NCBI GenBank assembly: GCA_950097015.1 | Contig: CATNEN010000034.1 | Span: 2,457,501 to 2,521,500, forward strand | DNA length: 64,000 nt | Source of the DNA: Macrostomum hystrix | Taxonomy: Eukaryota > Platyhelminthes > Macrostomidae | Reading direction: 5' to 3' | Shown here: positions 11,616 through 24,600 of the stretch, one piece after another | How positions within the stretch are numbered: the stretch's first letter is position 1 | Layout: each line of letters begins with the position of its first letter | Program-made: the position numbers and the translations under genes | Notes under the pieces: generated by a model | Database searches by the model: none | The model's input: the letters and a program-made list of their open reading frames with translations, nothing else | Told to the model about the DNA's origin: nothing

Positions 11616-12704
11616 CCAGGAAAGCCTCAGTCAGCAGCAGCAGCTGCTGCAGCAACATCTGTCACAGCTGCCAAACCCTGGGACTGGACAGTCACCGATG
11701 TTGACTCGCATAAAGCCACACAAGCGGAGCTTCGTCAGCGTCACGAGCGAGCAACATCAACGAATCATGGCCATCGGGTCAAGCAGCAGCAGCGTCACAG
11801 AGCAAATCGCAATGAAGCAGACTTTGACGCCGAGGCCGTTGCCATGTCGAATGCCGCAGCTAATGACAGTGTTCACCTAGCAGAACTGCTTGAACGAACC
11901 GAGACCGCTCTGGCGGCTGTTGGCGCCGTGTTTGGCGATGGCAAATCCGACAGAAGCCAGCAGAACAGGCAGCAGAACCAAGCCAAATTAGCATTGCGTC
12001 CGGCTAAGGCTGAGGTGACTGCTAATCCTAGACAGCCGGCGCCGCTACCGCCACCACAGACGGAGCCTAGATATTGTCACGCCAGCGTACAGACAATGCC
12101 CCAGACTAAGAACAGTGAAGATTGCTCTGCGGCATGGCTGCACACTTCAGCTAATAAAGAACTTTTGAGCAGGATTGAATTGGTGCGTAGTTTTGTCTCC
12201 TTTTATCTGTCACGTGACTATTACACGCATTCTAATGAATTCATGCCAGGTACACTAGCAAGCTTATCCCAGGTGTTCTTAGTTCTTAGTCTCGGCTCTT
12301 CTTAGTATTTATCCCAGGTATTCTTAGTTAGATTTATCCCAGGTATTCTTAGTAGGTTTATCCCAGGTATTCTTAGTAGGTTTATCCCAGGTATTCTTAG
12401 TAGGTTTATCCCAGGTTTTCGAACCAGTTATCCTAGACACTTGCCAACTATTTGATCCCCAATTCACATTTCGTTCCCTCTCCAGTTGGAGGCTGGTCAA
12501 CGCCGCCTGTCAGCCGAGTTGGCTTCGACTCGCAGCTCCGCAGCTGACGAGGCTGAGGCTAGCCGTCGGCTTGTCGACGCTCTGACAGCCGAACTGATGT
12601 GTCTAGCCGAGTCTGTCGGCTATCTCGAGTCTTCTGTCACCGCCCGACTGCGCCGGATCGAAGAACGGCTCGGCTTGCCCGATCCAGATCCTTCGAAAAA
12701 GTGA
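11616..12704 (+). CDS. SPICE1: SPICE1-like spindle and centriole-associated protein, C-terminal two exons (5' end missing)
   Basis: Exons are 11616-12182 and 12486-12704, phase 0 at both ends. The first starts PGKPQSAAAAAAATSVT, not the overlapping Gln-rich frame. It then carries WDWTVTDVDSHKATQAELRQ, which matches the WDNTVTDL..HRATPEDLVRRH signature near the SPICE1 N-terminus. A segment resembling the following SPICE1 helix (LAELLERTETALAAVGAVFG) comes next, then a low-complexity Gln/Pro stretch. The second exon adds a coiled coil (LEAGQRRLSAELAST to RLRRIEERLGLPD) and stops at TGA 12702. In vertebrates SPICE1 acts in centriole duplication and spindle organisation. This product is far shorter than vertebrate SPICE1. 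The start codon was not found, so at least one 5' exon is missing. An ATTAAA polyA signal lies at 12731. Confidence 0.65.
12290..12425. repeat. 24-bp minisatellite inside the SPICE1-like intron
   Basis: About five copies of TTTATCCCAGGTATTCTTAG plus TAGG. Each copy contains CAG/GTATTC and TTCTTAG, which resemble a splice donor and acceptor on the sense strand. Confidence 0.85.
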
Positions 12705-14870
12705 TCACTGGCAAATTTTCGTAAGAAAACATTAAAATGCTTTTACGACTACTTGCAGTAGGCATTTCGCGAAAGAAGCTAACATTTTTCCCACTAAAAA
12801 GTGCTATGTAAAAGCGTATTAAACAAAAGGGGATTTAGTTTTCGTTCGTGACACATTCTGTTAGGTAACACTATTACCATTAAAAACCAATTCTTTACCG
12901 AATGCAAGTTAAATAGCCTGCCGATATATATAGAAAACCTTTTATGAGTTATCTACTCTCCGTGTCAGTGTAAATAGTAATCGCTAAAATATATTTCAAG
13001 ACTTAGGCATATGGTACGATTCGTTTTTGCTTATCTTAGTATTTGTTAGCTCATGTTTTGAATTTATTCAAATATGCATTTTATACTACTTACTGGCTAA
13101 CTGAAGTAGCATGGTTTGCAAGCGGCATTGTTTATTATAATTACAATGTACAGTTTAAAAGTGCAGAGAAATGCCTGTCTTTCTAACAAATAAAAGTTGA
13201 ACAACAATCAGCACTTAAAGCAAACTGGAAGTTTGAATTTTATTTAAGCAAATTAATACCAACTCAACATTCTAATGATCTATTTTATTTGCTTGAGTTG
13301 CATTTTTCAAACGTAGAAAATATTCGTACAGCAAGAAGCTAGTGCCAATGCATTATTTAGAACTGAAATGTTACTTTACAGTTTAGGAGAATCCTTAGTC
13401 AGCAGACGTTTGAACAAATTTGAGCCTGAGAATCACAGAAAACGACCTGGACATATGTACGAAAATTGCGGTTGTAAAACAAAAAATAATAATTATTAGT
13501 AAAAAAATAATTTTGATGTTTGACGAAAAAGAAAAGGAGAAATACAGATGGCATTTTTGTACAAATTCCAGCATCTATTTCAAACCGGTCAAATGTCCTT
13601 TGTCTAGCTGACTAATATTAGTTGGGTATTAAAGTATAGTTTATATATATAGCAGGCCACATTAATTGTACTTTAAACGTGCTAGCAGAAAATGTTTTAT
13701 CAGTAAGCAAAAACTGAGACGAACTCAAAAAACATGAATATATATAGCTTATCATGACAGATTGCAATCTAGTTGATGATTGACATATCTTAGTGTTCGC
13801 GATGTTCAGGCAATCATCTTCAATTCTAATTTGGCCGGGTCCATTGCTGTCGGCTAGCCAGAGGCCGACCTTTTAGCTGCCTAAATTAGAATCAAAATAG
13901 GAATTTTAACCAATCAATCTTCAATTTGGCATAAAGCATTGCTTTCATGCAGGTGAGGCAATAAATTAGTGAACTTACCCTTCAGCTCTGACACAATTCA
14001 GATTCGCAACACGGTTGGAATTCTTATCTAAGTCTGAGCAGCAGATTTGTCACGAGTTCTAGCTTTAGTCACCGATTCTTATAGCCACTGTCACAAAGAG
14101 GCGGCTCCCCACCTCAACCTCCTTATGGGCCCCTTTTTTAACTCCCTCCTCTCTCTCTGTCTGCCTGTCTTTGTCCTAAACGAGGCCCGCCTGCTTGCCC
14201 CAAGTTAAAAACTCGGAGAGTGTGTGAGAGAGAGGAGGTGAAGAGGTGACTCAGTCTGACCTCCCCCCCGCCAAATCCTGCCCTCGGTGTCTGGGCAGGG
14301 CTGGTGTAAAATGAATGAAAAAAACAGTTCATGTGACATCAGTCTTACTCAGTCGATGGTACGCCTCACCTCCACGTTTTAATCAGAGGGTGAAGAACAG
14401 ACAGCGTCAACCGGCTGGTCTTTGTCCCAAGTAGTGTTTTCGCAATTATTCATAGTCTGTCTTTCTCCTAGATTTTCCCGTGTCATTTTTTCAACTTAAA
14501 ATCTCTTTAATTATTCCCCCCAAACGTTGGTGCCAGAGAGTTACGTGCGGTACGCCAACCTCAAATTGAATGAGTAATCTCTAGCTATTTGTTGCTTTAT
14601 TAATTTCAGTTATACTGTAATGTTGCGTTTGGGATTTGGGTTGTTTCGGGTTCCCACCTGGACCATACCCTACCCCCTCCGGTCCTAGTTGAGCAATGAA
14701 CAATTGGAAGATGACTCAATGCCACCGTTTGGCAAGCCCCCCCGTGAGTTTGTATCCCAAATCAAACGAAACTTAGCCTGCTTTCGAAATTGTTAGCCGC
14801 AGTTTTTAAGTGACTCATCGGGTTATATTAAAATACTTTTTTTACAGCTTTGAAACCTACAGTATGTGTA
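12705..14870. other. Gene-free stretch
   Basis: After the SPICE1-like polyA signal I see AT-rich DNA and, at about 14100-14330, a purine/pyrimidine-rich segment with Pro-rich spurious frames. No gene or RNA gene is supported. Confidence 0.5.
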
Positions 14871-14879
14871 ATGCGTATC

Positions 14880-16228
14880 ATGAAAGGAGATGAAGGGAGA
14901 GGAGGTAATGAAGGGAGAGGAGGGAGTGAAGGGAGAGGAGGTAATGAAGGGAGAGGAGGTAGTGAAGGGAGAGGAGGTAATGAAGGGAGAGGAGGTAGTG
15001 AAGGGAGAGGAGGTAGTGAAGGGAGAGGAGGTAGTGAAGGGAGAGGAGGTAATGAAGGGAGAGGAGGTAGTGAAGGGAGAGGAGGGAGTGAAGGGACAAG
15101 GGAGAGGAGGGAGTGAAGGGACAAGGGAGAGGAGGGAGTGAAGGGACAAGGGAGAGGAGGGAGTGAAGGGACAAGGGAGAGGAGGGAGTGAAGGGACAAG
15201 GGAGAGGAGGAGGGAGTGAAGGGACAAGGGAGAGGAGGGAGTGAAGGGACAAGGGAGAGGAGGGAGTGAAGGGACAAGGGAGAGGGGGAGTGAAGGGACA
15301 AGGGAGAGGAGGGAGTGAATGGACAAGGGAGAGGAGGGAGTGAAGGGACAAGGGAGAGGAGGGAGTGAAGGGACAAGGGAGAGGAGGGAGTGAAGGGACA
15401 AGGGAGAGGGGGAGTGAAGGGACAAGGGAGAGGAGGGAGTGAAGGGACAAGGGAGAGGAGGGAGTGAAGGGACAAGGGAGAGGAGGGAGTGAAGGGACAA
15501 GGGAGAGGAGGGAGTGAAGGGACAAGGGAGAGGAGGGAGTGAAGGGACAAGGGAGAGGAGGGAGTGAAGGGACAAGGGAGAGGAGGGAGTGAAGGGACAA
15601 GGGAGAGGAGGGAGTGAAGGGACAAGGGAGAGGAGGGAGTGAAGGGACAAGGGAGAGGAGGGAGTGAAGGGACAAGGGAGAGGAGGGAGTGAAGGGACAA
15701 GGGAGAGGAGGGAGTGAAGGGACAAGGGAGAGGAGGGAGTGAAGGGACAAGGGAGAGGAGGAGGGAGTGAAGGGACAAGGGAGAGGAGGGAGTGAAGGGA
15801 CAAGGGAGAGGAGGGAGTGAAGGGACAAGGGAGAGGAGGGAGTGAAGGGACAAGGGAGAGGAGGGAGTGAAGGGACAAGGGAGAGGAGGGAGTGAAGGGA
15901 CAAGGGAGAGGAGGAGGTAGTGAAGGGAGAGGAGGTAATGAAGGGAGAGGAGGGAGTGAAGGGACAAGGGAGAGGAGGGAGTGAAGGGACAAGGGAGAGG
16001 AGGGAGTGAAGGGACAAGGGAGAGGAGGGAGTGAAGGGACAAGGGAGAGGAGGAGGGAGTGAAGGGACAAGGGAGAGGAGGGAGTGAAGGGACAAGGGAG
16101 AGGGGGAGTGAAGGGACAAGGGAGAGGAGGGAGTGAATGGACAAGGGAGAGGAGGGAGTGAAGGGACAAGGTAGAGGAGGGAGTGAAGGGACAAGGGAGA
16201 GGAGGAGGGAGTGAAGGGACAAGGGACA
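14880..16228. repeat. 18-bp / 25-bp GA-rich satellite
   Basis: The left part (to about 15095) is an 18-bp unit AGGTAATGAAGGGAGAGG. The rest is a 25-bp unit made by adding GGGACAA to it, with an 18-bp patch returning near 15910-15950. The 25-bp unit has no stop in any minus-strand frame, so it generates overlapping frames of 438-508 codons (LSLHSLLSLVPSLPP). These are artefacts. Confidence 0.95.
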
Positions 16229-16764
16229 TATTGAGGATATAAGTGAAATGCGAATTATGCAGAAAAAAGCAGTCTTTATTCCACTTCGGCCATTGTCAGG
16301 CCCTTGACCCATTGCTTCACATGCAAGTCGGGAGCAAGTGCTTAGTCTAATCAACTCACAATCTCAATTCCCACGAGTCTCTCGGTCCGTCTCCAGCTCA
16401 GGTAAAGTAAGTAGGTGCAAATGATCAGCTTTGCTGAAATGCAGACAGACGGAAGGCATTTTAAGATAAGGGTCATTATATCCAGGCATCTCAAAAGAAG
16501 ATCATACGTATATAGGCTTCCGCAGCAATTTCTTCGGAAAAAGATTATGTTGGAGACATGCTTCCCATTAGGCACTGAGTCAGCGTGGCATTATACATTT
16601 CTAAAACGAGAGATAAGAGTCAAGACCCGCTGAGTCAATGTTAAGTGCTTTATGAAGAATCACTCTCAGAATAAGCACGTAGAAATATTACTCTACTATC
16701 GTATTGCTCAACTTGTTATCTGATTTACCTGTATCCATACTGCCAGCAGCGTTCTGCTTTAGAT

Positions 16765-17785
16765 AGCAGAGGAGAGAATGCAGGGATGGCAGAGGAGAGA
16801 ATGCAGGGATGACAGAGGAGAGAATGCAGTGATGGCAGAGGAGAGAATGCGGGGATGGCAGAGGAGAGAATGCAGGGATGGCAGAGGAGAGAATGCAGGG
16901 ATGGCAGAGGAGAGAATGCGGGGATGGCAGAGGAGAGAATGCAGGGATGGCAGAGGAGAGAATGCAGGGATGGCAGAGGAGAGAATGCAGGGATGACAGG
17001 AGAGAATGCAGGGATGGCAGAGGAGAGAATGCGGGGATGGCAGAGGAGAGAATGCAGGGATGGCAGAGGAGAGAATGCGGGGATGGCAGAGGAGAGAATG
17101 CAGGGATGGCAGAGGAGAGAATGCAGGGATGGCAGAGAAGAGAATGCAGGGATGACAGAGGAGAGAATGCAGGGATGGCAGAGGAGAGAATGCGGGGATG
17201 GCAGAGGAGAGAATGCAGGGATGGCAGAGGAGAGAATGCAGGGATGGCAGAGGAGAGAATGCAGGGATGACAGGAGAGAATGCAGGGATGGCAGAGGAGA
17301 GAATGCAGGGATGACAGGAGAGAATGCAGGGATGGCAGAGGAGAGAATGCGGGGATGGCAGAGGAGAGAATGCAGGGATGGCAGAGGAGAGAATGCGGGG
17401 ATGGCAGAGGAGAGAATGCAGGGATGGCAGAGGAGAGAATGCAGGGATGGCAGAGGAGAGAATGCGGGGATGGCAGAGGAGAGAATGCAGGGATGGCAGA
17501 GGAGAGAATGCAGGGATGGCAGAGGAGAGAATGCAGGGATGACAGGAGAGAATGCAGGGATGGCAGAGGAGAGAATGCGGGGATGGCAGAGGAGAGAATG
17601 CAGGGATGGCAGAGGAGAGAATGCAGGGATGGCAGAGGAGAGAATGCAGGGATGGCAGAGGAGAGAATGCAGGGATGACAGAGGAGAGAATGCAGGGATG
17701 GCAGAGGAGAGAATGCAGGGATGACAGGAGAGAATGCAGGGATGGCAGAGGAGAGAATGCAGGGATGGCAGAGGAGAGAATGCGG
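16765..17785. repeat. 23-bp satellite (AGAGGAGAGAATGCAGGGAT + GGC)
   Basis: About 1 kb of 23-bp copies with GCAGGG/GCGGGG and ATGGC/ATGAC variants, plus periodic shortened units with a deletion next to GACAGG. Reading frames on both strands are repeat translations. Confidence 0.95.
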
Positions 17786-18045
17786 TGAGTAAATCAGAAT
17801 TTCATAAAATTCAAGGATATGGCAAATGTTGATCAACTACTTGTAAGTAGCATGATGAAAAATAAATAAAAAAGGCAAATATCCTTGCAGAGTGGCAGAG
17901 ATTAACTAGCTTTGAAAATATTTTGTCTATGGCCATTCTACTAGTCTTGTTAATCCACCAATACAGATTTCTGTTTATTTCGCAAATGTTTCTATAGCAT
18001 ATAGACTGGTATTGTTTAAGACATCAAATTTAAGCACACTTAATA

Positions 18046-20522
18046 ATGAGCAAAGTTCTAGAGCCCGCTGGCCTGGGAGTCGAACTGTCGCTGTCTTGGC
18101 TGCCAACAGATTTTGTGGCATCAGATATGGCCGGACCCTTCCACCTGGAGGCCTTCATGCCGCTGTACGACGATAAAGACTGGCCAATGTTCAAACAGAA
18201 ACACGCACAGCAGAAGTACATCAGTAGGTCGTTTCAGATCGGACAGTCAAGGTCAAATTTTCAACGGGCCGTCAGGTTAGTCATGCTCACTCCAAACTTC
18301 TCAATGATACATTCGCCCACGACGCAAAATCAATTGCATCTACTCATTTTCCAAGACCCTCTTCATTTGGAACCCTTTTCCTACGGAACCCTTTTCCTAC
18401 GGAACCCTTTTCCTACGGAACCCTTTTCCTACAGAACCCTTTTCCTACGGAACCCTTTTGCTACGGAACCCTTTTCCTACGGAACCCTTTTCCTACGGAA
18501 CCCTTTTCCTACGGAACCCTTTTCCTACGGAACCCTTTTCCTACGGAACCCTTTTCCTACGGAACCCTTTTCCTACGGAACCCTTTTCCTACTGAATCCT
18601 TTTCCTACGGAACCCTTTTCCTACGGAACCCTTTTCCTACGGAACCCTTTTCGTATGGAACCCTTTTCCTACGGAACCCTTTTCCTACGGAACCCTTTTC
18701 CTACGGAACCCTTTTCCTACTGAATCCTTTTCCTACGGAACCCTTTTCCTACGGAACCCTTTTCCTACGGAACCCTTTTCCTACGGAACCCTTTTCCTAC
18801 GGAACCCTTTTTCTACGGAACCCTTTTCCTACGGAACCCTTTTCCATGCAGCGGTCTGTACATCGGGCGAGCCGAAGTCGACGGTGACTGGCGCATCGGC
18901 ACTGTCCATTGGCAGTACAGAAGCGGTGCCTCTGGTGAAGTGCAGCGGCTACCGACGCTGCTGGATGGCCGTCAGATAAAGCGAGCGAAAGTGCCACCAT
19001 TGTTTATTTCAAACGAGACTGGCATTCGCGCCATCTGCAAGTATGAGGTCAGGACGATGTACTTTTTCACTTTACTTTTCACGGCTTCCTTTGCACTAGC
19101 CAATCAGATCCTTCAATGCCTCAGCTATACTTCAGTGCCTCAGCTATCCTTCAGTGCCTCAGCTATCCTTCAGTGCCTCAGCTATCCTTCAGTGCCTCAG
19201 CTATCCTTCAGTGCCTCAGCTATCCTTCAGTGCCTCAGCTATCGTTTAGTGCCTCAGCTATCGTTCAGTGCCTCAGCTATCCTTCAGTGCTTCAGCTATC
19301 TTTCAGTGCCTCAGCTATCCTTCAGTGCCTCAGCTATCCTTCAGTGCCTCAGCTATCCTTCAGTGCCTCAGCTATCCTTCAGTGCCTCAGCTATCCTTCA
19401 GTGCCTCAGCTATCCTTCAGTGCCTCAGCTATCCTTCAGTGCCTCAGCTATCCTTCAGTGCCTCAGCTATCGTTTAGTGCCTCAGCTATCGTTCAGTGCC
19501 TCAGCTATCCTTCAGTGCCTCAGCTATCCTTCAGTGCCTCAGCTATCCTTCAGTGCCTCAGCTATCGTTCAGTGCCTCAGCTATCCTTCAGTGCCTCAGC
19601 TATCTTTCAGTGCTTCAGCCATCCTTCTGTGCCTCAGCTATCCTTCAGTGCTTCAGCTATCCTTCAGTGCCTCAGCTATCTTTCAGTGCCTCAGCTATCT
19701 TTCAGTGCCTCAGCTATCCTTCAGTGCCTCAGCTATCCTTCAGTGCCTCAGCTATCGTTTAGTGCCTCAGCTATCGTTCAGTGCCTCAGCTATACTTCAG
19801 TGCCTCAGCTATCCTTCAGTGCCTCAGCTATCCTTCAGTGCCTCAGCTATCCTTCAGTGCCTCAGCTATCCTTCAGTGCCTCAGCTATCCTTCAGTGCCT
19901 CAGCTATCCTTCAGTGCCTCAGCTATCCTTCAGTGCCTCAGCTATCGTTTAGTGCCTCAGCTATCGTTCAGTGCCTCAGCTATCCTTCAGTGCCTCAGCT
20001 ATCCTTCAGTGCCTCAGCTATCCTTCAGTGCCTCAGCTATCCTTCAGTGCCTCAGCTATCCTTCAGTGCCTCAGCTATCCTTCAGTGCCTCAGCTATCCT
20101 TCAGTGCTTCAGCTATCCTTTAGCGCCTCAGCCACCTCTTCAGCACCTCATAAAAGCCGCGCCTATCGCAGATTCTTCGGCCGTCTTTTATCGGGAGTTT
20201 CCTCGGCCGGCCGCACCGATGGCATCCCTGGCGCGGCTGCAACGAGTCGCCACTCGGCGCTGTGGTGGCCGGCTGCGAGTCAGACAGGCCGCTGTACCTG
20301 GCCAGGACGGTGTTGAACAACCGGTTGCTGGCCGGTGAGTTCGCTCCGCACCGGCGCTCGGCTACGTTCGTATGCGACCCAGCCGATACTGTCCAATTCG
20401 ACGCTCAGGACGATTATACGTCAGAGAAGTTGAAACCCTGCCAGTTAGTTGATAATTTCGAAGTTCTGGTGCTGCAGGAACGCAGCGTGCACCCGGACAT
20501 TGCTAAGGTGTTTCGAATTTGA
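18046..20522 (+). CDS. DM9-repeat (DUF3421-type) protein, three exons
   Basis: Exons are 18046-18275 (GTTAGT donor, phase 2), 18852-19047 and 20172-20522 (phase 0), giving 258 aa. It starts MSKVLEPAGLGVELSL. Two DM9-like units follow. The first is GLYIGRAEVDGDWRIGTVHW through AICKYE-ILRP. The second begins HRWHPWRGCNESPLGAVVAG, continues CESDRPLYLARTVLNNRLLAGEF and ends NFEVLVLQE. The G..PLY.(A/G)R.....L..G and (Y/F)E(V/I)L motifs are DM9 hallmarks. DM9 proteins are known in molluscs and arthropods as mannose-binding or immune lectin-like proteins, but that role is not shown here. The second donor (GTCAGG) is weak. An alternative uses GTATGA at 19041 with an acceptor before 20198. Both introns consist mostly of tandem repeats. 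Confidence 0.65.
18357..18845. repeat. 16-bp minisatellite filling DM9 intron 1
   Basis: Unit CTACGGAACCCTTTTC, about thirty copies. It occupies roughly 85 percent of the 576-bp intron, and the last copy lies only a few bases before the CATGCAG acceptor. Confidence 0.95.
19110..20145. repeat. 19-bp minisatellite filling DM9 intron 2
   Basis: Unit CTCAGCTATCCTTCAGTGC, over fifty copies, more than 90 percent of the 1.1-kb intron. Each copy carries pyrimidine-CAG strings on the sense strand. The 458-codon frame through it is not a protein. Confidence 0.95.
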
Positions 20523-21254
20523 AAACTGATTCTAGTTGTTCTTCAAAATATTTGTTGCACATTTTGGGGTTTGAGACAATGGGAATCTTGACGCTTTGAT
20601 ATTGTATGGTTTTGAGGAGTTAAAATGTTTATTACATAAATTTCCTTAAAAATGTTAAGATCGAATGGAGTCTAAATTTCGGGCAAGTGAGGCTTTAAGC
20701 TTTGGCTGTCTCTCCAGTTTCTGCTATGGTTCAAACATATATTTGGATTTATTTTCAGCCTACACTACTGCTAAATAGTTTCAGTAGTACGGTACGAACA
20801 TGATAACTCTATTTAATCACGTTTGATATGCAAAAAGATTCAAATTGTTTACAGCGGTGTTTTATCTTGGATATAAATAGAGCAAAGGCTAAAAACAGTT
20901 ATAAAAGTACAAAGGAGAATAATCGGACGAAGAATCTTGAGAGACACCTGAAACTATGACTAAGCCAGCAGATGAAGTAAATATCAAAACTATAAAATAT
21001 GTTTTTTAAGGCCTACTAAACATGTACAATAGAGAAAATTGTAAGTAGCTGGTAGATAAAAAGCTATTACTGAAGTTAATGAATTATCGGTAAAAAAGAG
21101 CTACGCACTCACAATCAGTACTAGAAAAAAGTTAGCACGGTTGATGCATCTGTATGAAACAGTGAAATTTAGCAAATATTATAATACTTTTTTAGACTAC
21201 AATAAGGCAAGCGGCATTGTCTTATATAGCTATTATGAAATTGCTTTCCTACTG

Positions 21255-21480
21255 CTCTCTGATTGGCTATTACTCTCTGAATGTTAAACCGGTGTACTCT
21301 GATTGGCTATTACTCTCTGAATGTTAAACCGGTGTACTCTGATTGGCTATTACTCTCTGAATGTTTAACCGGTGTACTCTGATTGGCTATTACTCTCTGG
21401 ATGGTTAACCGCTGCGCTCTGATTGGCTATTACTCTCTAAATTGTTAACCGCCGCGCTCTGATTGGCGGCGCCTTTCTGA
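21255..21480. repeat. 40-bp array with CCAAT-box core
   Basis: About five copies of a 40-bp unit beginning CTCTGATTGGCTATTACTCT, the reverse complement of which contains CCAATCAGAG. It lies between the convergent DM9 and SLC4 genes. A single-base ladder of changes runs along the array. Confidence 0.9.
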
Positions 21481-21544
21481 TTGATTTCTCACGCCCTATA
21501 TGATTCACCATTTGATTTTAATTGATACATAATTGAGGTTAATT

Positions 21545-21550
21545 TTTATT
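21545..21550 (-). terminator. AATAAA polyadenylation signal for SLC4 gene
   Basis: TTTATT on the plus strand, about 85 nt after the TGA at 21634. Its position supports that TGA as the true stop. Confidence 0.55.
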
Positions 21551-21633
21551 GAAGCAATTCGTGCATTTAAATCTATTCGTCCAAAACCTGAGCGACAAGC
21601 GTCTCATATCTTCCTGTCGGTTGAGGTTCGAAC

Positions 21634-24600
21634 TCACACGCGCTTCTCGTCGTTGCCATCGTCGGCAGCGAGCTCTTCGAGATCCTTCGGTGTGGACATC
21701 CGACTTCGCCGGCGCAGGCGGATGGTTTCTTCGGTCTGCTGCTCCGGCAGCAGGTCGTCCAGCAGGCGCAGCTCATTCCTGGTGAACACAAAGTCAAGCA
21801 GCTTGCGGGCGAAGCAGAGAGACAGCACCATCAGGGGGAACGCGATGCTGATCACGGAGATCTTCTTCACAGCCCACAGCATGGCAAAGCAGATCAACTG
21901 GATGACCGTGAACAAGTGGACGCGCCACATCTTCACCTCCCTGCGGAGGTGTTGTCAATTTTAACTTGTCGACATTGAACCTGAATCAAATTCAATCTTC
22001 TTAGAGTCGCTTGAGTGGATTGAGTTCAAAGCTTTAGTAATCCGTTACTGCTATTGTTGACATCCCCTCAGAATAATCTCCCTAGAAATATTCCTTAAAC
22101 CCCTAGTGAATCCGCAGCCTGACCTTAGACAGGCCATGTCTGGCTGGTTCTTTCTCGGCTGCAGCAGCAGCAGGAACCTGTCAAACAGTTGCATGCCGTT
22201 CAGAGAAGAGATGCCCATGAATAGGAAAACTCCGTATAGCACAGGCATGGGGATGTGGCACAGCACGGGGGACATGAATACGGACAGGCCGATGCACAGG
22301 AACACTAGCAGGCCGGTGACGCGGTTCTCGCGGCAGCCCAGCATGACGGGTCGCTCGCCAGGCGCCGTGCACTCGCTCTCCTGACGCAGGCTCAGCACGT
22401 GATTGATTGATAGCACAGTGGCTGCCACGAACCAAGGCAGGCCCAGGGCGGTGTTGATCGCCACGCAGACAGCCACCACCTGTGTTTGAGATTCTTGCAA
22501 TGTTTGACAAAATGTGGAATTGAAAGTAGGACTTAAGCGTGTTTTCTAGCTTTTAACACCTACGCACCAGAAGGTCCAGATGGTAGCCAACGCCCTTTCG
22601 CATTTTGTTCTCGCGTCTGTTGACAATGACGCTGGTGATCTGCTGGTCCAGGAACAGCAAAATCACCGCCAAGACGGCTGGACCCAGCGCGATGAGCGAT
22701 GTGTACCAAGGATTGATACCGAAAGGATGCACCAGCCAGCCGCGGTAGGTGAAGCCGAGGGTTGGCTCAAAACTGGTCGGGATCAGCAGCTTTGGCGTGT
22801 GCAGATCTACGGGTTGGAGGGCAGCGCTGGCCTGACACAATGCCCACTTCGAACTAACTTCGACCCCAATCTAAACCAGCTCAAAACCTCGCTATAAACC
22901 AGCTCGACCCAGCTATAAACCAACTCGACCCAGCTATAAACCAGCTCGACCCAGCTATAAACCAGCTCGACCCAGCTATAAACCAGCTCAAAACCTTGCT
23001 ATAAACCAGCTCGACCCAGCTATAAACCAGCTCAAAACCCAGCTATAAACCAGCTCAAAACCTAGCTATAAACCAGCTCGACCCAGCTATAAACCAGCTC
23101 GACCCAGCTATAAACCAGCTCGACCCAGCTATAAACCAACTCGACCTAGCTATAAACCAGCTCGACCCAGCTATAAACCAGCTCGACCCAGCTATAAACC
23201 AGCTCGACCCAGCTATAAACCAGCTCGACCCAGCTATAAACCAGCTCGACCCAGCTATAAACCAACTCGACCCAGCTATAAACCAGCTCGACCCAGCTAT
23301 AAACCAACTCGACCCAGCTATAAACCAGCTCGACCCAGCTATAAACCAACTCGACCCAGCTATAAACCAGCTCGACCCAGCTATAAACCAGCTGAAAACC
23401 TTTCTATAAACCAGCTCGACCCAGTTATATTTCTATAAACCAGCTCCACCTAGCTATAAACCAGCTCGACCCAGCTATAGACCAGCTCGACCCAGTTATA
23501 TTTCTATAAACCAGCTCGATCTAGCTATAAACCAGCTCGACCCAGCTATAAACCAGCTCAAAACCTTGCTATAAACCAGCACGACCCAGCTATAAACCAG
23601 CTCAAAACCTTGCTATAAACCAACTCGACCCAGCTATAAAACAGCTCGAAACCTTGCTATAAACCAGCACGACCCAGCTATAAACCAGCTCGACCCAGCT
23701 ATAAACCAGCTCGACCCAGCTATAAACCAGCACGACCCAGCTATAAAACAGCTCGAAACCTCGTTCTAAACCGACTTGACCCCTTAAATGACCCTTAATG
23801 ATCGCAAACCATTCACAAAAATTCTAAACCTGCATCTATTTGGCGACTCACCCAGAAGGAAGTCGACCAGCGTGACTAGGCAGATGGCGATCATGACGGC
23901 AAAGTCGGACATTAGGCGACGAACAAATGACGGAAACAGGCTGCCGTTGCGGGCCTTCTTAAGCGTGAAGCAAATGAAGAAGCTGGCCAAGAACAGCAGG
24001 CAGGAGATGAAGAACACGTCCGGCACGCTGAACAGGCCGCAGCCGCGCCCGATCCAGACGCCGCCGTATTCTGGGCAGGTCTTCCAGAACAGGTCGTGAT
24101 CCCACGAGTAATAGTCCATGGCGCTGAAGTTTGCCACGGTGACATTGCCAACAAGGTAGGTTGGCAGCTGGCGGGCCATCTTGGGCGGCACCGGCACCAG
24201 CTCGGTGAGGTTCTCGTTGGGGAAGCACTCGCACTCAACGATAACCTCCTGTTTGGGATGCCAGGCCCGATTCAACGGATAATCGGCTGAGATTTTGAAC
24301 AGCTTGGCGAATGACTCGTAGATGAAGATGACGGCGATGAGCAGGGCAAAGTTCTCCTCCGTAAATCGGGTGATGTATTTCACCAGGAAGCTGAGGTCCA
24401 ATGCTACTACGACTACTAGCAGAGCGGCAGTCCACATGCCGATCCACCAGCGGAAGGACAAGTAGTCCCAGTGGTATCGATCGCTCATTTTGAACACGAT
24501 AGATTCGAAAACCAACACCTGAACAGTTGAGCAGTTTTTAGTGCCTTTGGTCAATGTCTAACATCAATCAGTAGAAACCTCAATAAAACTCTTGTTGTAG

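Noticed and set aside
14823-16354. Long minus-strand frames of 438-508 codons (LSLHSLLSLVPSLPP)
   Set aside because: They are translations of the 25-bp satellite in three overlapping frames. No splice or start context.
16688-17836. 382-codon minus frame and several plus frames (RMQGWQRRECRDG)
   Set aside because: Both strands of the 23-bp satellite stay open. Periodic artefact.
18940-20316. 458-codon plus frame linking DM9 exon 2 to the third exon
   Set aside because: It reads through the 19-bp intronic array and enters the third exon in the wrong frame. The DM9 motifs need splicing.
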